A model generated the notes under the pieces. The model had not been told where the DNA came from. It worked only from the letters and a program-made list of their open reading frames with translations, and made no database searches. The position numbers and the translations under genes are program-made. DNA of 64,000 bases, from positions 11,503,801-11,567,800 of the forward strand of contig NC_079978.1 in NCBI RefSeq assembly GCF_029852145.1, read 5' to 3'. Positions 1 through 10,800 of the stretch are shown in pieces. The number at the start of each line of letters is the position of its first letter. Position 1 is the stretch's first letter. The DNA is from Microplitis mediator (lineage: Eukaryota > Arthropoda > Insecta > Hymenoptera > Braconidae).

Positions 1-391
1 TGACAAGCGATGCAGACCTTGGAACTCGGTAGTTCGACGAGGTGTAGCCCCCGGTTGTAGAGTTTGAGCATTGAAAAATAACCGCGTTCGAATGACTGAC
101 CCGGACAATTCATATTGCTGACCGGGAGGAAGGTACGAACGAATAAGTTGGTCAACCTGGTCACACAAGAAAACACCCCGTTGCGGAGGATGTCGATCAT
201 AAGTTAGGGTTCGGAGATAAATGAAAACACGGAGGATGATCTGGAGAGTATATAAAATAATAAATACGTAGTAGAAGCTAGGTTTTCAAGATAAATCACC
301 AAGTTAGGAAAAACGAGAAAATAAAAATGTAACTTACGTCGACAGGAACGAATCGCTCGCAACATTGTTCGAGGGTAAGGGGTTGATCCAT
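1..391 (-). CDS. Two-exon gene of unknown function, 5' part only
   Basis: The gene runs off the left edge of the window. Exon 1 (391 down to 338) opens with ATG and encodes 18 residues beginning MDQPLTLEQCCERF. It ends at a GTAAGT donor read on the minus strand. A 97-nt intron (337-241) closes with CTCCAG. Exon 2 (240 down to 1) is open for all 80 codons in the phase set by exon 1, and codon use looks coding (CDQVDQLIRSYLPPGQQY, then FFNAQTLQPGATPRRTTEF). I do not recognise the family and see no signal peptide or zinc motif. It could be a host gene or an accessory gene of the neighbouring envelope cassette, which is transcribed the other way. The gene model is fairly secure because splice sites, phase and frame agree; the function is unknown. 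Confidence 0.6.
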
Positions 392-1805
392 GTTAAAATT
401 TTTTGTTAAACTCCACCAGTGTATTAGAACAATTAACTCGGTATAATGAATGATTGCAATGGTAAAAGACATAGAGAGCAGAAAAGATATCGCGAAAACC
501 GCAGCATCAGCTCAGGAGGCTGATAACGACAAGCGGATTGTCGAGACGCACACGTGCAAAATGAAGTATCGGAGGAAAGAAATTAATATGCAGATAAGTT
601 ATTTCTCTTCTTGAAAAAATCGAGTAAGTTGCACAAGAAGCACGTGAAATATTAGAAAAATCTAACATTAAAGATCGTATTTTATATTTATGAGAAAGGA
701 ATCCGGAAGGAAATTAGAATAAATCTCAAAATTAATTAGAACAATTTTTCTTTATCCTTGTTTCTCATACTTCTATTATTTTCTTTTAAATATATACATT
801 ATAAATTTTCTTAAATAGTAATTATACATGCGTGAAATTGTGGTTAACAAATTGCATAAAATAGACAGCAAAACATGTACGATTTTAAAAGGAATTTTTT
901 TATTATGATTTTAAACTTTTAGAAAAAATATTAAATCCTTCATTAGGACGACATTATATATATTGTCAATTGAGAGGTGTGTTGTTAGAAATTTTACATT
1001 GAAATTTTATGGTTTATAAGCAATTAAGAAATACACCTTTTACAAGTTTTATTTTCAGTCAAAATTGTTGATGAATTTTCAAGATCGCTCACTAAATTGG
1101 GATATACAAGTTAAATTTTAAAAATAGACATTTTCCGGAAAGTCAAAATAAAATCCGGATTTCAGGGACGGAATTCAAAATAATTTTAACAATGCAGCAG
1201 TTGCGTGCACCTGGACTATATATATATATATATATCCTGGGATCGTAAGAGATACAATAAGATACTTACCTGTAAATTACACGGTAATTAGGAATATTGC
1301 ACATAATCACTTATGTATAAGGGAGTTAGAGTATCGTATCGATTAAAGGCGTGGTGAATATTGTTGAATCGATGATATTTTTCGTTGTTGTTCGAATTAA
1401 GAAAACGAATCAGTGGGATTGATAGATTAATTCGAAACAGGTCAGTCAGGCGGATTTAGAATTTTTTTTTCTCTCGTACTCTTCGCCATCTCTTTCTCCT
1501 TTCCTTTTATCCTTTTCGAAGCTAATTAAAGAGCATTGAAAAAAAAACACAGAGTAAAGAAATTATATTTTTTTAGATAAATAGTAAAGTAATAAATAAT
1601 ATTTCGAATAATAGGGTAAATCAATGGAATTATGCACAGTCACGATAAATGGTAATAATCGGTTTTACTAAATAACAGAGGGTGAAAATGATAAGTTAAT
1701 AATAAAATAATTGTGACAAGTATATATGTGTATCGCAAAGTATTGTAGAATTTTGCTAAGTTACAAAAAGATTTATTTGAATACAGGACGGAGCGCAAGA
1801 ATAAA
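392..1805. other. Non-coding AT-rich interval between divergent genes
   Basis: No ORF of convincing coding character lies on either strand. The interval holds a short (TA)n run near 1218-1234, poly-T and poly-A tracts, and a likely 3' splice site near 1785 (pyrimidine-poor, ending TACAG) about 20 bases before the glycoprotein ATG. No pol reading frame and no copy of the 6405-7121 LTR is visible here. It may hold promoters for both flanking genes, but I cannot point to one. Confidence 0.4.
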
Positions 1806-3683
1806 ATGGTACTGCTTGCAATAATCCTGTTGGCTCAACCCCTACAAGCACTATTGGGGTACGATTGTGGGGGCATATCTATGAACGTCACTACCATATC
1901 AGCAAATAAAGTGGGCGAGTGTGACATACCGTTGAAGAATCCAGAGGAAAAGCCAGTATCGCTTCAATTACTTCAGTTAGCAGAATTTAGTAACACGGAA
2001 GTGTTTGAATGCCGGGTAGAAATAAATCGAGTGATAACATATTGTGGAGATTGGTATCATGCATTCGTAGTGGCAAATGGAAGAAGAGAATATATTTATG
2101 AATTAGAGTACAGACAATGCAAAAGGTTACATGAGACTGGCAGCTTAAAATTGGGTTATAATGCAGAATTGGAGGGATTAACAAGAAACGCAACACATTA
2201 TCGGACAATTATGTTGGCAGGAACTACCACGGTGGATGGAAAATGTGCGGGAACACAATATAGTGACCCGTTTGGTACTTGGAGTCAAGTGATTGTGGAA
2301 GCGACCGTTAGAGTAACAGTTAGGAACTATTTTGCCACAGTGGAACGTGCAAGCAATAAGGTAGTTCTTAGCAGTGGAGCAAGATGCGACTGGGCTGAAG
2401 GAGGGTGCATAGATCAAACAGGAGGTAATACATTTTGGGAAGTCATAAGGGAGGAATCATGTCAAACAGCGAGTCACATAATTTTGTACGAGGGACCTGG
2501 CACGCTATTGTCTGGAGAAAAAGGAGAACCAGAAATTTATACGATCAATACAGAGGATATAACATTTGCTCTAGCGAAGAAAATGGAGAAGAAAATATGT
2601 GGTTACACCTTAATACAAACAGAACATCCCAAACTATTAATTAAGGTACTCAAACCAGGTGAAGAAACGGCGAGAGTTAAATCAATCTCGACGCAGGACC
2701 TCGACATATTTGCTTACATAAATTCAAAATTTGTATATGTAGAAAAACACATTAAACGACAAATGAGATCTCTTTACAGAGATATATTAACACACAAGTG
2801 CGAGGTCGAAAGGCAAGTAATATTAAATGCGCTGATGTTATCAGGACTAAAACCAGAGGAATTCGCTTATGCGATAATGAAAGGACCAGGATACTACGCA
2901 ACAGTTGCAGGAGAAATTATTTACCTAATCAAGTGCATACCGATAGATGTCCAATTGAGAAAAGTGGAAGAATGTTATCAGGAGTTACCGGTGATTTACC
3001 AAAATCAGAGTTGGTTTGTCACGGCTAGATCAAGAATGTTGACTAAGCAAGGCACTATTATAGATTGCAACCAATTACTATCGGTCGGATATGAAGTAGA
3101 TGGGGCATGGATCGTTATGAAACCGGGATTTGAAGATATCCAAGAACCACAAATGCTAAAACCAACGACCATACCAACTTGGGATTATGAGGATACAAGA
3201 TATTTGGCGACAAGTGGGATATACACGGAAAAGGATTTGGAAAAGTTGAGGAATAGAATAATGCTGCCGGTAGAAACTCCAGTTTTGGTTAATACCATAA
3301 TAAGAGGGGCAACAGGCCGTACTATTGTTGGTAGTACGGGAATATCAATGACGCAGTTCATGGATGAATCAGTAATTGAGAATTATGCAAAGAAGCAATG
3401 GGATAAATTTTGGGGAGGATTTTTAATATTCGGAATGGCAAGTGCGGGATTGATAGGCATAATGATAAGTATAAAAATGCTGAAAATAATAATCGACACG
3501 GTAGTACATGGATACATTTTACATCGAGCATACGGCTGGAGTTTGTATTTAGTGGGTGCAATTTTATCATCAGTAACACATTTATTGTTACAATTGGCGG
3601 AAGAACCGTTAAAAAGCAAGAAGAAGAAGAAATCAAGGGAACGTAAAAACAGAGGGAAGCCGGTTTCGGAAAACGCAAATTAA
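1806..3683 (+). CDS. Chuvirus-type envelope glycoprotein, endogenous
   Basis: The 625-codon frame is intact. It encodes a hydrophobic signal peptide (about residues 1-18), then a cysteine-rich ectodomain whose first mature residues, YDCGG followed by an N-glycosylation site NVTT and a GECDIP motif, are the signature start of chuvirus-like glycoproteins. The same glycoproteins are known as captured env genes in insect BEL/Pao retrotransposons. Further paired cysteines and sequons follow. Hydrophobic segments lie near residues 540-560 and 575-600, and the tail is very basic (run of Lys). A TACAG splice acceptor sits just upstream of the ATG, which suits expression from a spliced RNA. No frameshift or stop was seen, so this copy could still be made. 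Membrane attachment or fusion is inferred from family, not shown. The lack of gag-pol upstream is odd. Confidence 0.72.
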   Translation: MVLLAIILLAQPLQALLGYDCGGISMNVTTISANKVGECDIPLKNPEEKPVSLQLLQLAEFSNTEVFECRVEINRVITYCGDWYHAFVVANGRREYIYELEYRQCKRLHETGSLKLGYNAELEGLTRNATHYRTIMLAGTTTVDGKCAGTQYSDPFGTWSQVIVEATVRVTVRNYFATVERASNKVVLSSGARCDWAEGGCIDQTGGNTFWEVIREESCQTASHIILYEGPGTLLSGEKGEPEIYTINTEDITFALAKKMEKKICGYTLIQTEHPKLLIKVLKPGEETARVKSISTQDLDIFAYINSKFVYVEKHIKRQMRSLYRDILTHKCEVERQVILNALMLSGLKPEEFAYAIMKGPGYYATVAGEIIYLIKCIPIDVQLRKVEECYQELPVIYQNQSWFVTARSRMLTKQGTIIDCNQLLSVGYEVDGAWIVMKPGFEDIQEPQMLKPTTIPTWDYEDTRYLATSGIYTEKDLEKLRNRIMLPVETPVLVNTIIRGATGRTIVGSTGISMTQFMDESVIENYAKKQWDKFWGGFLIFGMASAGLIGIMISIKMLKIIIDTVVHGYILHRAYGWSLYLVGAILSSVTHLLLQLAEEPLKSKKKKKSRERKNRGKPVSENAN

Positions 3684-3872
3684 AATAAGAAAAAAAAAAA
3701 CGAGAGGGAAATTAGTTAAAAGATCGGTTATTTTATTTTTGAAAAAAAAATTTCTTTTTCTCTCTCTTGAAAAAAAAAAAATAATAAACAAAAAAAAAAA
3801 AAACAAAAAAAAAAAGGAAGGAAGGGTGATTATGATTTTAAATTTGATGAATTAAATGGTTACAGTGCCACG
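3684..3872 (+). promoter_or_regulatory. A-rich spacer ending in a probable 3' splice site
   Basis: The spacer between the two glycoprotein genes is largely poly-A and poly-T runs. It ends with GGTTACAG seven bases before the next ATG. The acceptor resembles the one in front of the first glycoprotein, so each gene may be reached by splicing from one upstream leader. This is inference from motif position only. Confidence 0.35.
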
Positions 3873-5830
3873 ATGAGGACGGGAGAAGGGACTACAGGAA
3901 GGATGATAAGATTGGACAACAGACGGGGATTGTATTCAGAGGATATCGGGGAATACAGGGTTTTATCGCATGAGTGGAAAATAATAACATTTATAGATAT
4001 GTATGAGGAAGAAGCTGAGACGGATCGGTTAGTGAAGGAATTGGACAAATTAAGGGAGCAGGTCAAGAGTGAGGAGGGCCTCATGGAATTGGAAAAACGA
4101 GTTAACCAGATAAAAACCTGGATAGAAGAAAGTAGCGATTGGTGTAGGCGGAGAGCAGCGGAATCAACGCCCGACTTAATGGATTATTATGAGAAAATAT
4201 CTAATTTTGTGGAAAATAATAATAGTTTAGTAAGGACAGGAGATAACGAGGTCATACTCCGGCACCAAGAGGAATTCAGCATTGGAAAAGGAAATGAAGA
4301 AGACAAGGTGGATTTGACTCAGTTTGAGGGGGAGTTAGAAGTCCGCGAGTCTGTTAGTAAAAGAGTGTTTTTCGCCTCCTTTATGGTAACTGAAGGCCAG
4401 ATTTTCAATGGGATATTGTCGGTGTCGGATTTTCAGCGGGCCATTGGCGTTATTTTGGAAGACAGTAAAGGGAAGGAACTTCCTACAGGAACGGATTCAG
4501 ATGGTATAAAAACATTGCTGGCGATCATAGATGCAGAGGTACAAGTTTATAATCAAAGAATTATATACATCTGGAGGGTGCCGTTTATGTTAAGAACGAA
4601 ATATAGACTGATCAAACACTATTCATTTCCCACCATACTATCAACAGCACCGATGTATGGGATGATCATAATGCCGATACACCATATACTGCCATAAGGG
4701 AAGGTGAATATATATCACTTACAAGGGACGACATCGAAAGGAGTAAGGTAATTGGTGATCGATTCTTTGGAGTTAGTAGAGTTGTCACACATGAGTTGGA
4801 AAGTGGAAAGGGTTGCGAAGCGAGGTTGTATGCAGGGAAAAACGTCGATATCAACGAGTGTGAATTGAGAGTGGTCAAGTTGGAAAAGACATTTTGGACG
4901 AAGTTACATAATACGAATGCCTGGCTGTTTGTTGCCATGGGCGACGAAATTTTAAAAATTGGTTGCGCTGGGAATAAGACTGAGGAAATGACCGTGAACG
5001 GAACGGGAGTGATGTGGATGCGGGAAGAGTGTGAGGGAGTGACAGGTGAAACATTCTTAACTCCAACTCGAGGAAGACACGTCGTGGCAAAGATTATGGA
5101 TAGAGAGTTGGGCTGGCCAGAGATTAGGGAAGAGTTGGAAAAGATCCTGGAAGGAACTCATATTGCCCTGGATAACTTAATGGCCGCGGTGGGACAAATG
5201 CAAGGTGATGGAGCCACTGTGGAAAAAGGAGGTGTCAGATTAGCAGAGGTGCAACAGGAGTTGCGCCACATGGTAGAGATTAAAAGAATACAAGCTGAAA
5301 TTGTGGAAATCAAGACCTTGGCCGTGTATTTCTGCATAGGACTAGGCGTCGTTATATTTTTAATTTTGGGTGGATTGTGTTCAAGATTATACATAAAACG
5401 AAAACTTCAAGCAGAGAATGAGAGGCAAGCAGAAGAAGGTAAAATTACAACGTCAAAAAAGCCAGGGGTATCTACAAAAGGAAGATTTCGGGTGGAAAAC
5501 AAGAAACAGACGGAAGACAAGAAAGAGACACCTATAGAAGAACTTAAGATGGAACCAGTTCAGCAAAAGGATAAGATTTTAGGTAGTCCGATGCCGCCGC
5601 CAAAATCGAAACGGACAAAAAGGGAAAAGGAAGCAGACATACCCCAATTGAAGGAAGTACACAACGCTATCGGAACTGACGAGGCACAGGAACAAGCGGG
5701 GGTATCGTATGCGGATTTGGAGATGATGCAGTTAACACAGCTTCCTCATCACAGTAGCGAATCAGGAGGTTTGACCAGAGCTACTACTGCCCGTCGGAGT
5801 ATTTGGCATTATAAGAACTTGAGATTGTAG
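3873..5830 (+). pseudogene. Errantivirus/Baculo_F-type Env-like glycoprotein, frameshifted
   Basis: Two overlapping frames, 3873-4697 and the frame entering 4796-5830, together look like one Env of the gypsy/baculovirus-F type. The N-terminal part carries GLYSEDIGEYRVLSHEWKI, matching the start of the insect Env ectodomain. A coiled-coil-like Glu/Lys/Leu stretch follows, then the conserved YRLIKHYSFP region. The second frame supplies the Cys-rich membrane-proximal part with an N-glycosylation site (NGTG), one membrane span (about VYFCIGLGVVIFLILGG) and a long charged tail. The break lies between about 4640 and 4700. Unlike a functional Env of this family, I see no signal peptide, no furin-type R-X-X-R site and no glycine-rich fusion peptide in the expected place, so it may be an internally deleted or repurposed Env. 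It could be read as two proteins, but conservation across the break favours one broken gene. Confidence 0.6.
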
Positions 5831-5897
5831 AGGAGCTCGCCATCAGCAACCTATCTGTTCCTATTCCCTTTTCCCAACCTAATTGTTTTGTTGCAGG

Positions 5898-6111
5898 CAC
5901 GCCACACAGGGGAGATGCAGCCAGCATGCCGGGTCGTTCAAGTCCATTGGATTTCAGGATCACGAAGACGGCGGTCGATGAAGCCCAATTACAACGTGCA
6001 AGGCAGTGGAATGCAGATTACAGTTTTTTATTATTATCATTAATTATCAATCATTATTATTCTCTTGTGCATTGTTCTTTCAACAAATATTCTATTTTCC
6101 TTAGTATGTAG
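5898..6111 (+). CDS. Possible small downstream exon/ORF
   Basis: A good 3' splice site (TTGTTTTGTTGCAG) ends at about 5897, and an ATG at 5926 opens a frame to 6111. The first 33 or so residues (MPGRSSPLDFRITKTAV onward) look coding. The rest is low-complexity and hydrophobic and probably is not. It may be a small accessory protein or a non-coding 3' exon of the cassette. I recognise no family. Confidence 0.25.
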
Positions 6112-6387
6112 AGAGTCTCTTTAGGGAACATAAGCTTACGTTAAAATATATACATATAATCCGAAGGGCATCCTAAGAGATAAGTAATCATTTTATTTTT
6201 TTTCTCGAGTATTATATTTTTTTTTGAACAGGTATGCAACGTATACTGTTGTGCAGCTGAAAATTAACCTGAGCTCCAATGGGTCGAGAAGGAGAATCGT
6301 AATCTCGGGTGATATCAGGGAGTTCACATGCGACCTACCCTGTGAATAGGATTGTCCCTTTTACCATTCGGGAGAATGGCTTTCTTT

Positions 6388-6404
6388 TTCGAGCCGGGGG
6401 AGCG
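6388..6404 (+). promoter_or_regulatory. Polypurine tract before the 3' LTR
   Basis: A mostly purine run containing GAGCCGGGGGAGCG directly precedes the TGTGAC start of the LTR-like repeat. This is the expected position of the plus-strand primer of an LTR retroelement. It supports reading the envelope cassette as the 3' end of a retroelement on the plus strand. Confidence 0.5.
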
Positions 6405-7121
6405 TGTGACGGGTGAGCTGACGCCCATCCGTCTAATACTAATAACCAAATAATAGATAGATATATTTTAGTTCAGAAAGCAATACATTTTATTGTAGTT
6501 TCATTAGGCGCTATACAGCTGCACATAAATATCGCATTACATTAGTTCCATTAAGTGTTACTTTTATAAAGACAATGCGATGAGCAGACGTTTCGCGTGG
6601 TCAGCAGTTTTGACTGTGGGAAGAAAAGAGTTCCGTTGGAGATGGCGAAGGGATATTTTCTTATGCAGCACGAAAAGAGTTCTCATGGGAAACGGCGGAG
6701 TGATATTTTGGAAGCAGAGGATGCAATTGCAGAAGAAGAGTTAGTTACCATAGTTAAGCTGATTCGAATAGTCGTCTGCTCGCGCATAAATATTATATCT
6801 CTCTTATTTTACCGCTTTTATTACAGATCACTAAAAGAATACGTTTAATGCCGCTATTGTTGAATGAAAATATTGTATTAGTATCCGATTTATTTATGCT
6901 ATCTTAGATTTGTAAAAGAGACTCTCAGGGCCTTTTCTGGGTACTCCCATATTTTGGGGACGCCCAATAAACGAATATCCATTAAATTCACATATAGTCA
7001 TTCCTTCACTGAGCGACCCACACCCTTTATAACATCCTATTAAATTTCTAGAGACGCTGAGCTAGGCACGGTAAGATCGGTTACGCAGTAAGAACATTAA
7101 GGTGTAAGCTCACACGTAACA
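6405..7121 (+). repeat. Probable 3' LTR of the envelope-bearing retroelement
   Basis: The repeat starts TGTGACGGGTGA and ends CACACGTAACA, giving the usual TG...CA ends. It carries an AATAAA signal near 6966 and follows a polypurine tract. Immediately after 7121 a Penelope-like reading frame resumes on the other strand, so the boundary is sharp. No partner LTR is present in the window, so length and identity cannot be confirmed by comparison. The element type could be BEL/Pao or Ty3/gypsy. Confidence 0.5.
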
Positions 7122-7908
7122 TATTTTTATCATCTAATAATTTCAACATTTCATTGAGATATTCATCTTTTTTCATAATAACCGTATTGTTGCCTTTATC
7201 CGACCTTGTTACTATGATATCTAGGTTTGATTTCAAAAAATGTTTCGTTGTTTAAAAATCATTAGTGATATCATTATTAATTATTTTCTGGTTTTTTTTG
7301 TAATAATTGATTATTAAATTAACCGCTTTTGATCTGATGTTGTTTTGTTCCTCTTTGATAGTTTTCACATCCGCACCAGCAATATCAATATGTCTAATTC
7401 CATCTTCAAGATCTTTAACTAATGTCCACACCGGGACGTTCTTAGCTCTTAGTGGTATTCCATAACCCGGTTCTAGATTTAGTATTCTTTTTACAGCTTG
7501 TGGCAGTTCCACATTTGTGAAGTTAAAAACACTATTGTTTTGTGTGTTGTCTTTAATGAAACTATTTGAATTATTTAATAAATTACTGAGCTTTTTAATG
7601 TTGTCATTCTTAATCTTTTTACAATTGTATTCAAATTTTCTACTATAATACATATCACAATTATTAAAGTCTTTTGGTGACAATATATTCCTCAAGTACT
7701 CACAAGTTTTGTTTATCTTTATCTCTAATGTTTTTACCTTCCAAGCAGTTATTTTTATTTCTAAATTTAAGATCTTATTTTTAACTGTTTTTATTAATTT
7801 ATCTGTGTCTCTGATGAAAGGGTGTGATTCTGATTGTAAGGAATACACACATTTTAAGTTATTTATAATATGTTTAGGGTAGACATGATTACGTCTACAT
7901 TGTAACAA
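7122..7908 (-). pseudogene. Penelope-like element copy 1, N-terminal and start of RT
   Basis: A 218-residue frame (7908 to 7252) shows the PLE N-terminal pattern, including FTNVELPQAVKRILNLEPG and later WTLVKDLEDGIR. After one in-frame TAA the same frame continues to 7122 with RSDKGNNTVIMKKDEYLNE, the conserved DKG segment that opens PLE reverse transcriptases. The sequence is then cut off exactly at the LTR end (7121). The rest of RT and the GIY-YIG endonuclease should lie left of the window. The nonsense codon and truncation make it inactive. A hammerhead-like motif lies about 230 bases upstream, as usual for PLE pseudo-LTRs. Confidence 0.7.
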
Positions 7909-8473
7909 AAATATTAATCGATTTTTTAATGGTGCTAATTTAATTAAGTCATTAAGCCATTACTTGGTATATCTCATGGTTATTAGGTTATAACTTGTTA
8001 CTAAATAGTCAAAAAAACCCCTCGGCATCTTGACTATGTTAATTTAAAATCGTGTCCAGATCAACTTAATACAATGGTAAATTCACAGGGAGGTGGACAA
8101 TAAAACAAAATTAGAATTTAATTTTGACCATATATTGGACGTTTCGTCCCTTTATTGGGACTTCTTCAGCAACTAAAAAAAGTCATTATAAAGATTTATA
8201 AACACCATATAAATAAATAAAACAATTAATTACACAATCACATGGTACAACATAACCAATTACAAACATGATCCCATCATACCTTGATCATATAAATTCT
8301 ATCGTCGACTAGATGTAATTGAGACATACGTCATTCTTAATATTATAAAAATAATTAGCATTATTTAATATTTTAATTACATTAAAAAATAACAAAAAAC
8401 GAAATAAAGATAAACTCCAATTTATGTGACACTCAATACATATACTCTCAACTGGTGTATAATAATCAAGGTA
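7909..8473 (-). other. PLE pseudo-LTR / untranslated region
   Basis: There is no gene here. Apart from the hammerhead-like core, the stretch is AT-rich leader of PLE copy 1. Its right end meets the foldback element at a TA. If the foldback and its contents are removed it joins the 3' end of PLE copy 2 (32256-32345), which gives the head-to-tail arrangement common for PLEs. Confidence 0.5.
8130..8176 (-). ncRNA. Hammerhead-like ribozyme core of the PLE pseudo-LTR
   Basis: Read on the minus strand, the segment contains CTGAAGA (fits the CUGANGA core), a stem of GTCCC and GGGAC closing an AATAAA loop, then GAAAC. This is the order CUGANGA, stem II, GAAA of a hammerhead. PLEs are known to carry hammerheads in their pseudo-LTRs, and the position 5' of the PLE frame agrees. 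I could not draw convincing stems I and III, so it may be degenerate. Confidence 0.5.
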
Positions 8474-9238
8474 CACTGGTCACAGAAATTAAGGGATAGA
8501 AAAACAATCCGAAATTTTTAGGTGATTTTCAACATGCTGTAACTCGGTGAAAAATGGTCGTATGAGAAAATTAAAAAAAGCAAATTGTAGCCTCAAGTTT
8601 CTAGTTTTCAGATCTGGACCTCAAAATTTTTTATCATGTACGGTTCCGGAGTAATCATAAGAAAACCAACAAAAAAAAATTTTCAAAATTTTTGCTGGTC
8701 TTTCAATACCTCTATGGGCGACAATAAATTTTTTTGAATAATCCGACTGTCTGAATTTTCTAGGAAATTTTATGCCCTTTAATTTGGTGGCCTGCAAAAG
8801 TCTCTACGACGATTTGACGCCGAGTTATCATTGATCAAAGCAAAAAAGTCCATTTTGGCTTTGATAATCAATAACTCCGGATGTATTGGTCGTACAGAGA
8901 ATGGAAGCAGGGTTTTGAAAACTGAAAAACATTCTCTATAAGACAAAATTAGTGGCATTTGATAGAAAAAATTTTTTTAAAGCGATATTGTTTAGTAAAA
9001 AAAAGGTCGAAATTCACAAATTTAAGGATATTCGGAAATCTTGCTATAACTTTGGATATAATAGATGAACAAAGGATATCTTCGTCTTTTTTCCAACCTC
9101 AAAGTGTCCTGAAAAAACCCTGGATATTTGAAATCGCTGCGATTTTTTTTTCTTAGTGCCCCGAAGCTTTAAATTTATCGATTTTGTCAAAAATCACCAT
9201 AATTGGTAGTTTCTCGGTTTTTGTTCATTTTTTCGATT
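8474..9238 (+). repeat. Foldback element A, left part
   Basis: The terminus CACTGGTCACAG follows a TA, and the matching inverted end CTGTGACCAGTG at 32242-32253 is followed by TA, as for Tc1/mariner-type insertions. Bases 8474-8970 pair with 31757-32253 (arms of about 500 bases). The middle, 8971-9238, is unique. The long LTR element inserted at 9238, duplicating GATT. No transposase is visible. Confidence 0.75.
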
Positions 9239-9790
9239 TGTTATGTCCGACTATTATTTATATTTTTATTTGGTTGCCTGGATTGGGGCGTTCGGACTAA
9301 CACATGCAATTTTCGGCTTAAATGTTTTATTCAAGCCTTATTTTATTTTATTTTAGGGATACGTTTCGATGTAAGTTTTCTTTTAATTCTTAGGTTACTA
9401 AAAATGAGTTATAGAATATGGGAATTGATACATACGATTTGGAATTTATAGCGTCCTTTTTCCAATTAAATTTTGAGGCCGATTGAAAATTTGTTAAAGA
9501 ACTTAAAAGATAAAATAGTCACTTATAAACTTCCTACCTTTGCTGTAAAAGTTCTCGTTGATTATTTTTCCCTCTTTGAAGACTCCTTCGTAGTAGGCCC
9601 TTGGACTCCTGAGATGTGCTCCTTGGACTGGTTGGCGATTTCTCTTTCTCTCGTGCAAGCGATGAACAAGCGAGGAAGGGTGATCAATATTAACTAACTT
9701 AATTTCAATTAATGAAGCACAAAAACAGTCTTTCACTTTTTCTTTCCTTTTATTCAACTATTAAACTTTAATTGTTTACAAACCAAAAAT

Positions 9791-9838
9791 ACCTTTAATT
9801 TTTCTTAATAGAAATTAGAGATGATACTCTTTAAAGGC
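9791..9838 (-). ncRNA. Recurring three-way-junction RNA motif, copy 1 (LTR)
   Basis: Closing stem CCTTTAA/TTAAAGG, hairpin TTTCT-TAAT-AGAAA and hairpin AGAG-ATGATA-CTCT (plus-strand letters; the RNA is the minus strand). Copy 2 lies 95 bases away. Function unknown. Confidence 0.6.
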
Positions 9839-9933
9839 TTTCATTTTTATGCATAAACATTTGTTACACTTTAGTATACACTGGTATTTTCTTATTCTTT
9901 ATTAGATTAGTTTTGTGTTTTAATGGAATTAAA

Positions 9934-9980
9934 TTCCTTTAATTTTCCCAAAGGAATTAGAGCTGATACTCTTTAAAGGT
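9934..9980 (-). ncRNA. Recurring three-way-junction RNA motif, copy 2 (LTR)
   Basis: Closing stem CCTTTAA/TTAAAGG, hairpin TTCC-CAAA-GGAA, hairpin AGAG-CTGATA-CTCT. The loops differ from copy 1 while the stems persist. Confidence 0.6.
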
Positions 9981-10772
9981 TGTTTCTTTTATTTTTAAGC
10001 ATGTGTTCACTTTTAGTTACAATATTTGTTTTCAATTCTTAATGCACTGAACAGTGCTATTAACACTTAACTACTGACTCACAACCAATAACACTTTTTC
10101 TTTATTAAACTTTTCTTTTCTTCATAAAATTTTCTTCGCGATGCGATTTTATTTTGCTCTCTTTGAGCAGTATATGTTATATAGATATATATTTCTTTAT
10201 TTCACTGCTATAACTTTTCTTTACTTTGTTTTGTATTTTTATAAAAGCGACGTGGTCGGTTTTATTTTATTTGTATATTTGTTATAAATATATAGTATAT
10301 ATATTTATTTTAATGGTTTGCGAATTTTATTTCCTGAATAAAATTTTCCGCGGTTTGTTTTTTTTTTCGAAAGATACTATGTACCAAATTGCGACTCTTT
10401 GTTGAAAACTTTGAATTCAACTAGTGACCGGAAAGCAAGCCTGTGCTCGGTAGAGTAATTGCTCTTGAAAAATTTTGTAGATGCAACCATGGGGGTCCGA
10501 GTTTGGGAAGGAGGGGGTTTTCAACGTCTTACATAGTAAGAGATGTCTCGTTGACGGAACTTAATTTAGCTCAATGTTAATTGTGGGTGTTGCTACACAT
10601 TAGAATGACTATAATTATTACTAAGTGGGGACTAAGAATAAGGGAATGGAAGACGGGAGAATAAATCTCTGCAATTGAACTACTCCAGGTTTCTTATGAG
10701 AAAATGGAATATTTATTCCTTTGGAGCGTTCAACATGAATTTAAAAAAAAAGTTGCGAAGTCAGACATAACA

Positions 10773-10787
10773 TCCCCCCCCCCAAGC
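10773..10787 (-). promoter_or_regulatory. Polypurine tract (minus strand)
   Basis: On the minus strand the sequence is CTTGGGGGGGGGGA directly before the LTR TG. This is a standard plus-strand primer position. The RNase H1 frame ends about 14 bases upstream of it, so that gene fills the extreme 3' end of the internal region. Confidence 0.7.
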
Positions 10788-10800
10788 TCAGAGATGACTT

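Larger units (their letters stand above)
9239..10772 (-). repeat. 3' LTR (sense) of the large retrotransposon
   Basis: Near-identical to 29849-31382. Visible differences include C/G in the TGGTTGC-TGG stretch near 9287, C/T near 10122 and A/G near 10763. It contains two copies of the recurring three-way-junction RNA motif. The small ORFs in it are duplicated with the LTR and do not look coding. Confidence 0.92.

Noticed and set aside
9203..9757. Small ORFs in the LTRs (also at 30083-30367) as genes
   Set aside because: Duplicated with the LTR, short and without coding features.
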